Shown here: piece by piece, positions 22,905-30,881 of the stretch
How the letters are laid out: every line of letters begins with the position of its first letter
Position numbering within the stretch: position 1 is the stretch's first letter
From: Xanthobacteraceae bacterium
GTDB taxonomy: Bacteria; Pseudomonadota; Alphaproteobacteria; Rhizobiales; Xanthobacteraceae
NCBI GenBank assembly: GCA_019752575.1
Contig: JAIELW010000001.1
Coordinates: 186,001 to 250,000, forward strand
Direction of reading: 5' to 3'
DNA: 64,000 bases
Translations under genes and position numbers: made by a program
The notes under the pieces: generated by a model
Told to the model about the DNA's origin: nothing
Databases searched by the model: none
What the model saw: the letters and a program-made list of their open reading frames with translations, nothing else

Positions 22905-23312
22905 ATGAAAAGCTATTCCATCGGGGAGGCCGCGCGTCACAGCGGCGTGAAAGTACCCACTATCCGCTATTACGAGAGCATCGGCCTGCTGCCAGCGCCC
23001 CCGCGCGCCGACAACGACCGCCGCATCTTCGATCACGCCGCGTTGGAACGCCTCGCCTTCATCCGCCATGCACGCAGCATGGGATTCGAGATAAATGAAA
23101 TCTCAGCGCTTCTCTCGCTGCGCGACAATCCGCGCCAGTCCTGCGCCAAGGTCGATGAGATCGCCAGAGCGCGGCTTGCCGACATCGAAGAGCGCATCCG
23201 CCAGCTCGAGACTTTACGCACCGAACTCAAAACTATGATCGGAAACTGCTCCAGCGAACGGGTGAGCAGTTGTAATATCATTGGTGGCCTAAGTGAGCGT
23301 TGTTGCGCTTAA
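22905..23312 (+). CDS. MerR-family metal-responsive regulator (CadR/PbrR-like)
   Basis: The 135-residue protein has the MerR winged helix (SIGEAARHSGVKVPTIRYYESIGLLPAP), a dimer helix, and metal-binding cysteines at 80, 115 and 123, matching the three-cysteine site of CadR/PbrR proteins. Two more cysteines end the protein (133, 134). It should activate the divergent ATPase gene when metal is bound by untwisting the 19-bp promoter. The gene begins 12 bp from the operator, so it is probably autoregulated. Confidence 0.9.
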   Translation: MKSYSIGEAARHSGVKVPTIRYYESIGLLPAPPRADNDRRIFDHAALERLAFIRHARSMGFEINEISALLSLRDNPRQSCAKVDEIARARLADIEERIRQLETLRTELKTMIGNCSSERVSSCNIIGGLSERCCA

Positions 23313-23476
23313 ATCACTTGTTAATTCTTATGCACCCTCACGAAAACTCTGAACGCTTAAACTGGCAATCAGAGCGCCTTAAGCAACGGATACAAGATTA
23401 GGCCAATGCGCGATGTGCGCAGATGCTATCGCAATACGAACGCTGCGAAAAGTTTTCTAAAACTCAATTAATAAGG

Positions 23477-23502
23477 AGAGCCGTTCCTGAAGGAACGGCT
23501 CT
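23477..23502. terminator. Conserved terminator hairpin after the small E1 backbone gene
   Basis: AGAGCCGTTCC and GGAACGGCTCT form an 11-bp stem with a TGAA loop. On the minus strand it is 6 bp past the stop of the 92-residue gene and is followed by an AT-rich tract. Element 2 has the equivalent at 43651-43679. Confidence 0.7.
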
Positions 23503-23507
23503 GCTCG

Positions 23508-23786
23508 TCAGCGTCGGTGTGAGCGCGGACGATCTTTATCATTTCCGCTGCGGCGCGGCCTGGATTCAGAAGCCTGCGCTTCTTCCGTTTGGTCATCAGC
23601 GATTTCCCGACAGACGATTTTTCCGTCGAGCGGTAGAGCTTGCAGCATGATGTTAAAGCCGGTGCCGTCCTTGTGCGGAAACACGAGGCCGAGATTGAGC
23701 CAGAAATCATCCTGGCCCTCGCGCCGGATTACGGCATAGGCACGGTGGGTCGGTTGCCGGGGTGCGTCTTTGTCCTTGTCCGCCAT
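23508..23786 (-). CDS. Conserved backbone protein, 92 residues (E1 copy)
   Basis: The protein has a compact core, HRAYAVIRREGQDDFWLNLG...FPHKDGTGFNIMLQALPLDGKIVCREI, followed by a disordered, charged tail ending in Arg-rich repeats. The E2 copy (43698-43970) is nearly identical in the core. It is the last gene of the mobilization-type operon. A small single-stranded nucleic-acid-binding or accessory role is possible from the basic tail, but the family is not known to me. The ATG at 23786 was chosen because homology with E2 begins exactly there. Confidence 0.75.
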   Translation of the reverse strand: MADKDKDAPRQPTHRAYAVIRREGQDDFWLNLGLVFPHKDGTGFNIMLQALPLDGKIVCREIADDQTEEAQASESRPRRSGNDKDRPRSHRR

Positions 23787-23921
23787 TGGTCTCTCCCATG
23801 TTGCGGTTGATTTCCTGCGTGGGCAGGCGGAAGCACGCACGGGCTTCTGCCTGCCAGCGAGGATTGGGAGCATGGCAAACCTGCCACTACGATACTTGCG
23901 GTTGGAATCTTGTCAAACCCG

Positions 23922-24860
23922 CTACGTCAACGATACGAGACGGCCAGAGCCATCTTGCCACTCATGCAGGAGCGGGTCGGCGGTGTGAAGCTGAGGCCGT
24001 GACGCAAAAAAGAATAACGCGGCGCCCGGGCTCTGTGGAACGCGCAGGTTCGAAAGCGCTTCGCGCATCGAGCCGATGCGATTCTGATCCGTGGTAACCG
24101 TCAGGACGCGAAAGTTCTTCCAGCCGAAGTGCCGCTCGTGCTGACGTGCGGCGTAGGCAGAAAGATAAGCGCGCATTTTGCGCTCGAAGCTGGTTTGCAT
24201 GAGGTTTGATCGCGCGATAGGCATAGTGCCACGATCAATTTCCACCATAAAACATCGACGGGAACCGTCAGTAAAGCGCAATCCGAATACGAGATCGGGC
24301 ACGATACCCACGTTCAGCATGACGCCGTGATGGTTGATGCGGGTTTGTAACGCGAAGGGGTTCGTGGCGCTGAACACCTGGTCTGGGAACGCAGCTACAA
24401 GTTCGTCAGGGTGGATAACTGTCAAATCGGATCGCGCTGCGGCGGCCATTTGCACGCCTACATAAAAATCCATGATTTCCAGTTGATGTTCGATGAAGGG
24501 GCGTCCCGCTTCGCGGTTCTTGCGGCTCCATTCAAGGGTGACAAAAGAAACACCGTCTCGTTCGCTTAACAGCCTCGCGCCCTTATCGCCGAGCGCGTAG
24601 ACCATGGGCATCGAACCGCGATTGGGATAGTAGTCGAGTTGCGCTCGCGGCCGATCGACATAACCGGCGTGGAAAAGCCGATGCAAGCGGTCGTTCGCGC
24701 GGTCGAGGGATCGATGCGCTAAGGCAGCGAGGTGCGTGGACCGCAAGAAGCGGTGCCTTGCAAGCAACCGAACGAGTTCGACATCGTCTTCAGTCAGACG
24801 AAAAGACGGTGGCGTCTCGGCCCGGCGAAAGCGCGGTCGGCGAGCAGGCTTTGTCGGCAT
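23922..24860 (-). CDS. Replication-relaxation family protein (E1 copy)
   Basis: The 312-residue protein resembles the replication-relaxation (Replic_Relax) family: a winged-helix segment at about 18-90 (FRLTEDDVELVRLLARHRFLRS... and RLFHAGYVDRPRAQL), then YALGDKGARLL, an IEHQLEIMDFYVGVQ stretch, and a nuclease-like beta region with FMVEIDRGTMP. Members are tied to replication or relaxation of mobile DNA. It may be the element's initiator or relaxase-like component since no classical relaxase is present. It is followed by a 135-bp gap to the 92-residue gene and preceded by the adenine methylase. Confidence 0.7.
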   Translation of the reverse strand: MPTKPARRPRFRRAETPPSFRLTEDDVELVRLLARHRFLRSTHLAALAHRSLDRANDRLHRLFHAGYVDRPRAQLDYYPNRGSMPMVYALGDKGARLLSERDGVSFVTLEWSRKNREAGRPFIEHQLEIMDFYVGVQMAAAARSDLTVIHPDELVAAFPDQVFSATNPFALQTRINHHGVMLNVGIVPDLVFGLRFTDGSRRCFMVEIDRGTMPIARSNLMQTSFERKMRAYLSAYAARQHERHFGWKNFRVLTVTTDQNRIGSMREALSNLRVPQSPGAALFFFASRPQLHTADPLLHEWQDGSGRLVSLT

Positions 24861-24878
24861 AACAATGCTGCCAGTATA

Positions 24879-25334
24879 TCAGGCCGGTTTCCTCGTTTTG
24901 CATTGAGCCGGACGAAAAACCGCTACGAGCGAAGGAAAAGGTGCGGATTGCGTTCCATCGCCAAAACGAAGGCGGCCACGCACGAAACGGATTTCATCGG
25001 CCTTGCCATATACCCAATCATGGAACCAGCGCGTGTCGGTACGAGCGTGCGCGAGAAGCACGACCAGCGCCCCTGCTTGGGAAGCTTCGAAACACTTCCG
25101 TGCCCAATCGCGCATTGCGCGGCCATAAGGCGGGTTGCAAAAAACACGATGTCTGCCCCAATCTTGTTGCAACCCGTCCTGCTTCTTTGTGAAGTGTTGA
25201 TCGCACTTGGTGTTCTTGCGCGTGGCGCAAGGATCGAGCGTGAATCGAAACTCCGCATTCAAATCGTCGAAAAACGATTGCGGTGTCGGCCATTCCTCGC
25301 TGCGGCTACTGTAAAGGGACGCATGTATCGCCAT
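24879..25334 (-). CDS. Phage-type DNA N6-adenine methyltransferase (Dam-like)
   Basis: The 151-residue protein starts at ATG 25334, preceded by GGAGGG. It has EEWPTPQSFFDDLNAEF at the N-terminus, the TLDPCA segment, and the catalytic CNPPYGR motif (NPPY), typical of the phage N-6-adenine-methyltransferase family. It lies inside the E1 mobilization-type operon between ATPase 1 and the replication-relaxation gene; E2 lacks it. It may protect or mark element DNA during transfer or replication. Confidence 0.85.
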   Translation of the reverse strand: MAIHASLYSSRSEEWPTPQSFFDDLNAEFRFTLDPCATRKNTKCDQHFTKKQDGLQQDWGRHRVFCNPPYGRAMRDWARKCFEASQAGALVVLLAHARTDTRWFHDWVYGKADEIRFVRGRLRFGDGTQSAPFPSLVAVFRPAQCKTRKPA

Positions 25335-25452
25335 CTTGCCCTCCATCGGAGGACATCCAGTTACTGGCACAAACTACGGCTGTAACCGGAAGCTATGCGG
25401 CTCGATGACGAACCCAGAGAGCAATGAAGCGATATGATAGGCTAAACTTTTC

Positions 25453-27606
25453 CTAAGAGCGCCAGTCGTCTGGTTCCGCCGCGCCCAAAGGCGGCGTGAC
25501 GGCAACCGTCGCGGCCGGGCGCGCTTCGTCAGGACGTGACGCGTAACGCATTCGATTGCGAGCCTTAAGAGCCTCTAGTTCAGCATCGCTAACTTTTGCG
25601 GAGTTCTCCAAACTGAAGAATGGTACACGTAGGCTGACCGCATTCGGTGTGTGATTGCGGATATAGCAGGCAAATTCCGACCATTGCGGCGCTTTGGCAT
25701 TGTCTTTCCGTTGCGCCGTGAGGAAATCGGCATTCGTTCGCATATCGGCCGCAAGTGCCCGGGCGTCTCGGTCGGAAACGCCGCCTGCCATCTTGATCGA
25801 CGTATTAGCGGCGACCGACGCACGCAATTGCTGATCGAGTTGATCCAAATATTGATGCGCGAAGACTACGCCGAGATTGAACTTCCTCGCCTGATTAAGC
25901 AGCGTTTCCAGACTGTCGTCGAAATATTCCGAAGCCTCATCGATCACTAGGTAAGCGGGTCGGCGCTCGTGATCGGGGACCGCCACCCGCTCATAGGCCG
26001 CGCGCAAAGCTTGCGCGATCATGAAGCGGCCGAACAGGGCAGATGCCTCAGTTTTGAGAAGCGATTTCGAGGTATTCACGAGCACCACCTTGCCGCTCTG
26101 CATCGCCTCGAACATATCGATTTTGCTCTTCGGTGCAGACAGCATCCGGTCGAACGCGGGCACTTGCACCACGCCATAGAGCCGCCGCGCCAATTGCTGG
26201 CGAGTCTGCGTGAACGCAGTGTTATTGTAGAATTGATTTTCAAAGAACGCTCGCGCAGTGGGATCAAGTGCCGCAATGGCGTCTGCAAATCGACTGTGCG
26301 TGAGTGACTTGGTATTCTCTTCCATCAATTCCCGCAGTGTGTGGATGGTGGCGCCGGGGATCGACAGCATCAGCCGCGTGACAAAGGCGAAAGCCGTACC
26401 TTGTTTGCTAGTAAGATCAGCAGCCAATGCGCCGAATACATAGTTATAAAGTTCAATGATTCCTGCTTCGACCTGCTCTCGTACTAATCGCGAGTACCCT
26501 TGTAATCGTGCCGTGGACATATCGAATAGATTCAAAGCGGGCGGATGATCGTCCTCGGGGTCGATGATCACCAGCCGGTCACTATCCCTAAACAGTGCCA
26601 GCCGCTCAATCTTACGCAGCATCTCGCCCTGACTGTCGATGATGATGAGCGCAGGCTGTTGTGGGCTTTGCAGATCGCTCAAGATCAGATGCTGCAAGAG
26701 CTGGGTCTTGCCATGGCCGGACCCTGCAACGATCCAGTGATGTTCAAAGCGGGTCTTCTGTGGCAAAGCAAAAGGCACCCGCGCCTGAAAAATTCTCTCG
26801 AATGGCGTTCCGGCGAGATAGGCTTTGTAGGCTTCTGCAAACGTTCCCTTGAAATCTTTCGGCATAATCAAATCGCCGGTGTTTCGAGTCTCGGGCGTGA
26901 ATTTCTCACCGGACAATTCGTGGATGTTGCGATCAAGCGTGTCGCGAACCTGCTGAAACAATCCGACATCGCGCCCTGCTTCTCGATAATAGGGGAGCAC
27001 CATTTCGGTGATGATGGATTTGTCGAGCAAGAGATCGGCGAGCGTCACTTCAAAGGACGAAGTGGTAGTTTCGAGTTCAGTGAGCGCCAAGCCCTTCGCG
27101 ATTGGCGGAAGCCGAGCGACCAGCGCTTCGAAGCTTAGGCGTAGCGTTTCCTCGAATATCGGAACCGCAGCCGACTTCTTGACGGCTTCTATCGCCTGAT
27201 CTCGATAGCGCGCTCGATCCACATCATCCGGATAAGACGGAGGAACAGGAAATTGGCCGAAGCCTTCGGCACCAAAGAGATCACCCACAGCAGCCGTGAT
27301 GGCCGTCCAAACTGAAGCGGCAGGAGAATTAGTTTGGTGCTGGTCCAGTAGTTTGAGTAACACGTCCTCCACCACATTATCTTCGGAGGGTACGGCGCTA
27401 ATTTGCCGAAGCGTGTCGGCATATAAATTTTCGAGCGAGACTGGCGGCCGGGGACTGAAGAAGTATTTCCTGATAGCCCACACGATAAGGACAAGTGCTG
27501 CGACCATAGCCGCAACGACGCCCGCCACGATAAAAAGAAAAAGTATTGCAACCGTCCCGAATATGTAGACGGCTAACTGTTCGCTCGGGTTATTCGCAGA
27601 CTTCAA
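25453..27606 (-). CDS. ATPase 1: VirD4/TraG/HerA-like mobilization ATPase with membrane anchor (E1)
   Basis: The 717-residue protein has an N-terminal membrane helix (about 13-46), a helical region, and a RecA-type motor. Walker A is GSGHGKTQ (about residue 300), Walker B is ALIIIDSQG, and a late LVIDEASEYFDDSLETLL plus FAHQYLDQLD region matches the TraM-recognition/TraG C-terminal part of coupling proteins. It probably pumps or couples element DNA at a membrane pore. The start overlaps the upstream small gene as ATGA. The E2 counterpart lacks the membrane helix. Confidence 0.8.
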   Translation of the reverse strand: MKSANNPSEQLAVYIFGTVAILFLFIVAGVVAAMVAALVLIVWAIRKYFFSPRPPVSLENLYADTLRQISAVPSEDNVVEDVLLKLLDQHQTNSPAASVWTAITAAVGDLFGAEGFGQFPVPPSYPDDVDRARYRDQAIEAVKKSAAVPIFEETLRLSFEALVARLPPIAKGLALTELETTTSSFEVTLADLLLDKSIITEMVLPYYREAGRDVGLFQQVRDTLDRNIHELSGEKFTPETRNTGDLIMPKDFKGTFAEAYKAYLAGTPFERIFQARVPFALPQKTRFEHHWIVAGSGHGKTQLLQHLILSDLQSPQQPALIIIDSQGEMLRKIERLALFRDSDRLVIIDPEDDHPPALNLFDMSTARLQGYSRLVREQVEAGIIELYNYVFGALAADLTSKQGTAFAFVTRLMLSIPGATIHTLRELMEENTKSLTHSRFADAIAALDPTARAFFENQFYNNTAFTQTRQQLARRLYGVVQVPAFDRMLSAPKSKIDMFEAMQSGKVVLVNTSKSLLKTEASALFGRFMIAQALRAAYERVAVPDHERRPAYLVIDEASEYFDDSLETLLNQARKFNLGVVFAHQYLDQLDQQLRASVAANTSIKMAGGVSDRDARALAADMRTNADFLTAQRKDNAKAPQWSEFACYIRNHTPNAVSLRVPFFSLENSAKVSDAELEALKARNRMRYASRPDEARPAATVAVTPPLGAAEPDDWRS

Positions 27607-27944
27607 AGCTCGAAAGTGTCTTTGGTTTTTACGGGCCCGGAGTTCGCTTCAATCGCCGCCTTGAGAGTTTTTAACGCTTCACGCAAGCGTTCCTCGTGAT
27701 GACGGCGCGAAACTTCGTCCGCATAGTATAATTTTAGCCCGCTGTTCTGGACGATTCTACTGACCAAGTACTGGTTCACAGCTTCGCTAAACATGGCTTG
27801 TTCGGCTTCGAAGAAAATATAATCGCCGAGACCCGCTCGCTTGATCACCGCCTTCTCGGTTTCAGTGAATTCAATCCCACACTTTAAAACCTTGTACTTT
27901 TTGAACATCGACGTTTCGTCGAGGTGTTCGATCGTAATGCGCAT
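27603..27944 (-). CDS. Small variable protein between the two ATPases (E1)
   Basis: The 113-residue protein has a compact alpha/beta look (TEKAVIKRAGLGDYIFFEAEQ) and a long C-terminal helix. It is translationally coupled to ATPase 1. The E2 gene in the same place is longer and barely similar apart from a short GLG-(hydrophobic) segment, so this position is either fast-evolving or non-orthologously replaced. The family is not recognised. A partner or adaptor of ATPase 1 is inferred. Confidence 0.6.
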   Translation of the reverse strand: MRITIEHLDETSMFKKYKVLKCGIEFTETEKAVIKRAGLGDYIFFEAEQAMFSEAVNQYLVSRIVQNSGLKLYYADEVSRRHHEERLREALKTLKAAIEANSGPVKTKDTFEL

Positions 27945-28003
27945 CCAGTTCCCCTATGGATACAGTTGCAACCTCAAGATGAAAAATCGAACTGGGCGTG
28001 TCG

Positions 28004-29275
28004 TCAAGCTCCATCAAGAAACCGCTTGATGCGGCGCTCAATTTCGCTGCGGGGACGGCCAAATCGAAAACGGCTTGTGGCCAATAACCGCCCGACGGAC
28101 GACCTTTTGGATGGACCACCATCCAACAGTTCGATCCGGATTGGCGATGTAGGAACGCCATTTCGCAAAAGCCTCCCCCAAGCGACGAAATTCGGAAGGT
28201 CGAGCAATGCGTCGGGTCCTCCCAAGCCGATCTGTTCGGCGAGAATAGGCGCATCGGAAGCTCCGACCCGACAGGCAAGTATCGATCCGACATTGCCGAA
28301 GGCAGCCGCACGCAAAGCATCTGGTAATTGATCCAAATATTGATGCGCAAGGGTCAGTGTGAGCGCATATTTCCGGGCTTCCGACAAAATTAATGCAAAG
28401 CTCTCGGTCGCGAACGACTGAAACTCGTCGGCATAGAGATGGAAAGGGAGCCTCGCCTCCGCTGCCATATCAGTCCTTGAAAGTGCAGCCTGCGCGATCG
28501 AAGTCACGAGCAACGCGCCGAGTAAATGCGAAGTGCTTTCGCCGATTGCCCCCTTGGACAAGTTGCAGATGAGGATCGCGCGCTCGTCCATCAAACGACG
28601 AAGCGTGATCGTGCTTCTTGGCTGCGCCAGCATATTGCGCAAGGCGGGTATCATCAGCGCTTTGCCAATCTTGTTCTGGATCGGTGCGATGGCTTCGACA
28701 CGAAATTTATCGTTGTAGGCGGCATATTCGTTTAACCAAAAGTTGCGCACGACGGGATCGCGGACGTTATGCGTAACGACGCGCTCTCGATAGCCAGAAT
28801 CGATCAGAAGTCTTGGCAGCATCAGGAGTGTGGCACCGGGCATATCGAGCAGTGCCCGGATCGCGTTGGTCAAAATGTAATCAAGCCTTGGCCCCCAGCT
28901 ATCCGGCCAGACGTGGCGGAAGGATGCGACGATGCCATCGGCGACGACAGGCTTCAGATGGTCCGGCACGTTTGAGAGGGGATTGAAGCCGATGGGATGA
29001 TCTCGGTCGGCCGGATCGAGATAGATAAGATCATTGGTGCGATGACGCGGCACATGATGAAGTGCAGCGCCCGCAAGATCGCCGTGCGGATCGAGCAGTG
29101 CCAGTCCCTCACCGTTCTCCAGATCCTGCGAGATCAAGTTCAACAGCAGCGTACTCTTGCCAGTGCCGGTCTGACCAATCAGATACAAATGCCTTCGACG
29201 TTCTTCTGCATAAAGTGCGACTGAACCGCTCGCGTGATGCGCGCCGATGCTGACCGCTGATGCTTCCGTGTTCAT
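28004..29275 (-). CDS. ATPase 2: TraD/VirD4-like coupling ATPase (E1)
   Basis: The protein (about 423 residues from ATG 29275) begins SIGAHHASGSVALYAEERRRHLYLIGQTGTGKST, with Walker A GQTGTGKS, then GLALLDPHGDLA as Walker B, RAILICNLSKG, and the TraM-recognition-like LYADEFQSF and LAHQYLDQLPDALR. It has no membrane helix. It resembles type IV coupling ATPases of mobilizable elements and is nearly colinear with the E2 copy. An upstream extension to 29581 is open, but conservation with E2 there is partly at DNA level, so the start is uncertain. Confidence 0.8.
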   Translation of the reverse strand: MNTEASAVSIGAHHASGSVALYAEERRRHLYLIGQTGTGKSTLLLNLISQDLENGEGLALLDPHGDLAGAALHHVPRHRTNDLIYLDPADRDHPIGFNPLSNVPDHLKPVVADGIVASFRHVWPDSWGPRLDYILTNAIRALLDMPGATLLMLPRLLIDSGYRERVVTHNVRDPVVRNFWLNEYAAYNDKFRVEAIAPIQNKIGKALMIPALRNMLAQPRSTITLRRLMDERAILICNLSKGAIGESTSHLLGALLVTSIAQAALSRTDMAAEARLPFHLYADEFQSFATESFALILSEARKYALTLTLAHQYLDQLPDALRAAAFGNVGSILACRVGASDAPILAEQIGLGGPDALLDLPNFVAWGRLLRNGVPTSPIRIELLDGGPSKRSSVGRLLATSRFRFGRPRSEIERRIKRFLDGA

Positions 29276-29785
29276 AGCCGGAATGGAGCCGGTGTGCCGT
29301 GCGCGCCGCAGTTGGGATTTGGCGCGGGCAGCCTGTCTGTCCCGCAGACATGCGCCAGGACCAATTGGCATCGTGCGTGATTGCCGAGTCCTCCGCTCAC
29401 GTCCGGCTCGTTCCGGCCACGATCCTTTCAGGACGTGGCCGTCCCTGCATTGTAGCGCTCCGTGTCGCGCGTTGAGCTGGCCGGTGGGGAAGGAGAACTT
29501 CATCCTTTCCTCTGGTGAGACGAGGACGACATTTCCTCCGGAGCCGACGCTTTCCACTATGCGCGCCGTAGCACCGGTCAAGGCCGCTTGCGCCCCGCAG
29601 GGGTCGCCTTGACCGGCGCGGAAGCCGGCGCGCGATCATAAAAAATGGCAACGGTTGAAACCTGACTACTCCCACGCGGCAACGATCGTCACCCGCTGGG
29701 CCGAGACCGCTTGCGGGCTCGGTCGCGCGGCCTAGCCTGCGCGATAGAGCGTGACCGGCCCCAAGGCCGGGGCCGCAAAAATAAA
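29276..29785. other. Conserved structured non-coding zone upstream of ATPase 2 (E1)
   Basis: About 500 bp without a convincing gene. It holds a perfect 11-bp inverted repeat CCGGTCAAGGC/GCCTTGACCGG (29574-29616), an imperfect stem CCGAG-A-CCGC/GCGG-G-CTCGG (29701-29722), and a block from GCGGCAACGATCGT (29676) to GCGTGACCGG (29758). The same order recurs on E2 at 49339-49382 and 50113-50211, where genes were inserted between the two parts. Its place beside the mobilization-type operon suggests an origin of transfer or a regulatory leader. Confidence 0.45.
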
Positions 29786-29803
29786 GACCCCCCGCAGGGG
29801 GTC
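29781..29803 (-). terminator. Terminator of the E1 DUF3768 gene
   Basis: On the minus strand the stem GACCCCC/GGGGGTC with a 4-base loop is followed by TTTATTTTT. It overlaps the DUF3768 stop codon. E2 has the equivalent at 50251-50273. Confidence 0.85.
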
Positions 29804-30128
29804 AGTATTCGTCGGCGCGCATTAGCGTGAGCACACGGACGGTCTTTGCGGGATCGGCCGGTTCTTCCGAACCATGCGCAAGATCGGGTGCGTAATAGTC
29901 AATCTTGGCAAAGTAGCGTTTATTGTTGTGTTCGACCGAGACGAAGTCATGCTCTCCGCAAGGATCATTATCTGGGTCGAAGCTCACGAAATCACGCACT
30001 TTGCGTAACACCGCTTCGCGTTCTGACGGTTCGAGCGCATTGACGCCGGCAGTGAGCAAGACGCGGCCGCCGACAAAACTTTTGCGAAAAGCGTCATTCA
30101 ATTCGCGAATTCTCGCGCTGTTGTTCAT
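29802..30128 (-). CDS. DUF3768 protein (E1)
   Basis: The 108-residue protein matches the DUF3768 family: RIRELNDAFRKSFVGGRVLLTAGV at the start, EHDF and YFAKIDYYAPDL in the middle, and the ending PADPAKTVRVLTLMRADEY. The family is common on alphaproteobacterial plasmids and integrative elements; its function is unknown. The ATG at 30128 matches the E2 copy; the longer frame is upstream leader. It sits downstream of a folded leader (30135-30184). Confidence 0.8.
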   Translation of the reverse strand: MNNSARIRELNDAFRKSFVGGRVLLTAGVNALEPSEREAVLRKVRDFVSFDPDNDPCGEHDFVSVEHNNKRYFAKIDYYAPDLAHGSEEPADPAKTVRVLTLMRADEY

Positions 30129-30134
30129 GGCAAG

Positions 30135-30184
30135 TTCTCCGCACAAACGACACCCGACCATCGGGCGCCGGAGCGCGCGGAGAA
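30135..30184 (-). promoter_or_regulatory. Folded leader of the DUF3768 gene (E1)
   Basis: TTCTCCGC (30135-30142) pairs perfectly with GCGGAGAA (30177-30184), enclosing a CCCGA-CCA-TCGGG hairpin (30153-30165). E2 has the same shape at 50608-50658, with one T-A pair changed to C-G in the outer stem. The leader ends right at the DUF3768 start, suggesting RNA-level control. Confidence 0.45.
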
Positions 30185-30255
30185 CCGCCTTGAAGCATTA
30201 TACTAAATTCAAATTCGACCCAGAAATGTGGCCGCCTTGACAGACTAGCATCAGC

Positions 30256-30283
30256 GTGTCGCAAAAAAGATATTCTGCGACAC
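30256..30283. repeat. Conserved 8-bp stem hairpin (E1)
   Basis: GTGTCGCA and TGCGACAC flank a 12-base loop containing A6. E2 has the same hairpin at 50710-50738. It lies 17 bp past the ParE-like stop on E1 but next to inserted cargo on E2, so it belongs to the backbone and not only to that gene's terminator. Confidence 0.65.
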
Positions 30284-30299
30284 GGCAAATTTCCGTTTC

Positions 30300-30608
30300 C
30301 TACTCGCTGAAAATATCCTCGATGTCCTGCCGCCCGTCGAGCACACGGACGATTTCAGGCGTGTCGTCCATCACTCGATAAAACACGACATGTGGGCTCG
30401 CTGCCATCGAGCGTAAGCCTTCGCGCACTTCGTCCCGTGCTCGCCCGATCATCGGATGCTGCTCGATGTTTGCAACAATCGCCACGATCTCGCGTGCGAG
30501 CTTCTCGGCGGCGGCAATCCCTGCGACCCGCGCGTAATAATCCCAAATAGTCTCCAGATCGGAGATTGCTTCCGGCGACCAGATGGCCGGCCGCCCGCGC
30601 TCGGTCAT
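30300..30608 (-). CDS. RelE/ParE-family toxin (E1)
   Basis: The 102-residue protein has the ParE-like layout: WSPEAISDLETIWDYY, a helix, RARDEVREGLRSMAASPHVVFYRV, and the C-terminal IVRVLDGRQDIEDIF. It would poison gyrase or translation unless bound by the small upstream protein. The start overlaps the antitoxin stop by 4 bp. E2 carries a close copy. The pair probably stabilises the element by post-segregational killing. Confidence 0.85.
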   Translation of the reverse strand: MTERGRPAIWSPEAISDLETIWDYYARVAGIAAAEKLAREIVAIVANIEQHPMIGRARDEVREGLRSMAASPHVVFYRVMDDTPEIVRVLDGRQDIEDIFSE

Positions 30609-30814
30609 ACCGGGGTGGACTTGCGTCGGATGAATTTCTCGATGTCGAGCTTCGTACCCTGCCCCGCGTCGAGCGAGCGGATGCCCTTGTCGATTTCGCC
30701 GCGCAATTCACGCAGCTTTTCGACATGCGAAAGCAGCTTGCGGCCGATTTGTTCCTGATCGGAATCAGGCAAACGGGCGACTTCGGCGATAGCTTGTTCA
30801 AGCGTTTTGACCAT
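30605..30814 (-). CDS. ParD-like antitoxin (E1)
   Basis: The 69-residue protein starts MVKTLEQAIAEVARLPDSDQEQIGRKLL and ends in a basic, probably toxin-binding tail (KLDIEKFIRRKSTPV). It precedes and overlaps the ParE-like gene, the usual antitoxin-first order. E2 encodes a near-identical protein. It probably represses its own promoter. Confidence 0.8.
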   Translation of the reverse strand: MVKTLEQAIAEVARLPDSDQEQIGRKLLSHVEKLRELRGEIDKGIRSLDAGQGTKLDIEKFIRRKSTPV

Positions 30815-30881
30815 TTTTATATTCTAGCACGCGATCGCGTTTCGCGCATCTGTCAAATCGAAACCACGATTTTCGCTCGCG

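Noticed and set aside
23508-29275. Complete conjugative element
   Set aside because: No VirB-type channel, pilin, or VirB4 with mating-pair neighbours was found in E1 or E2.
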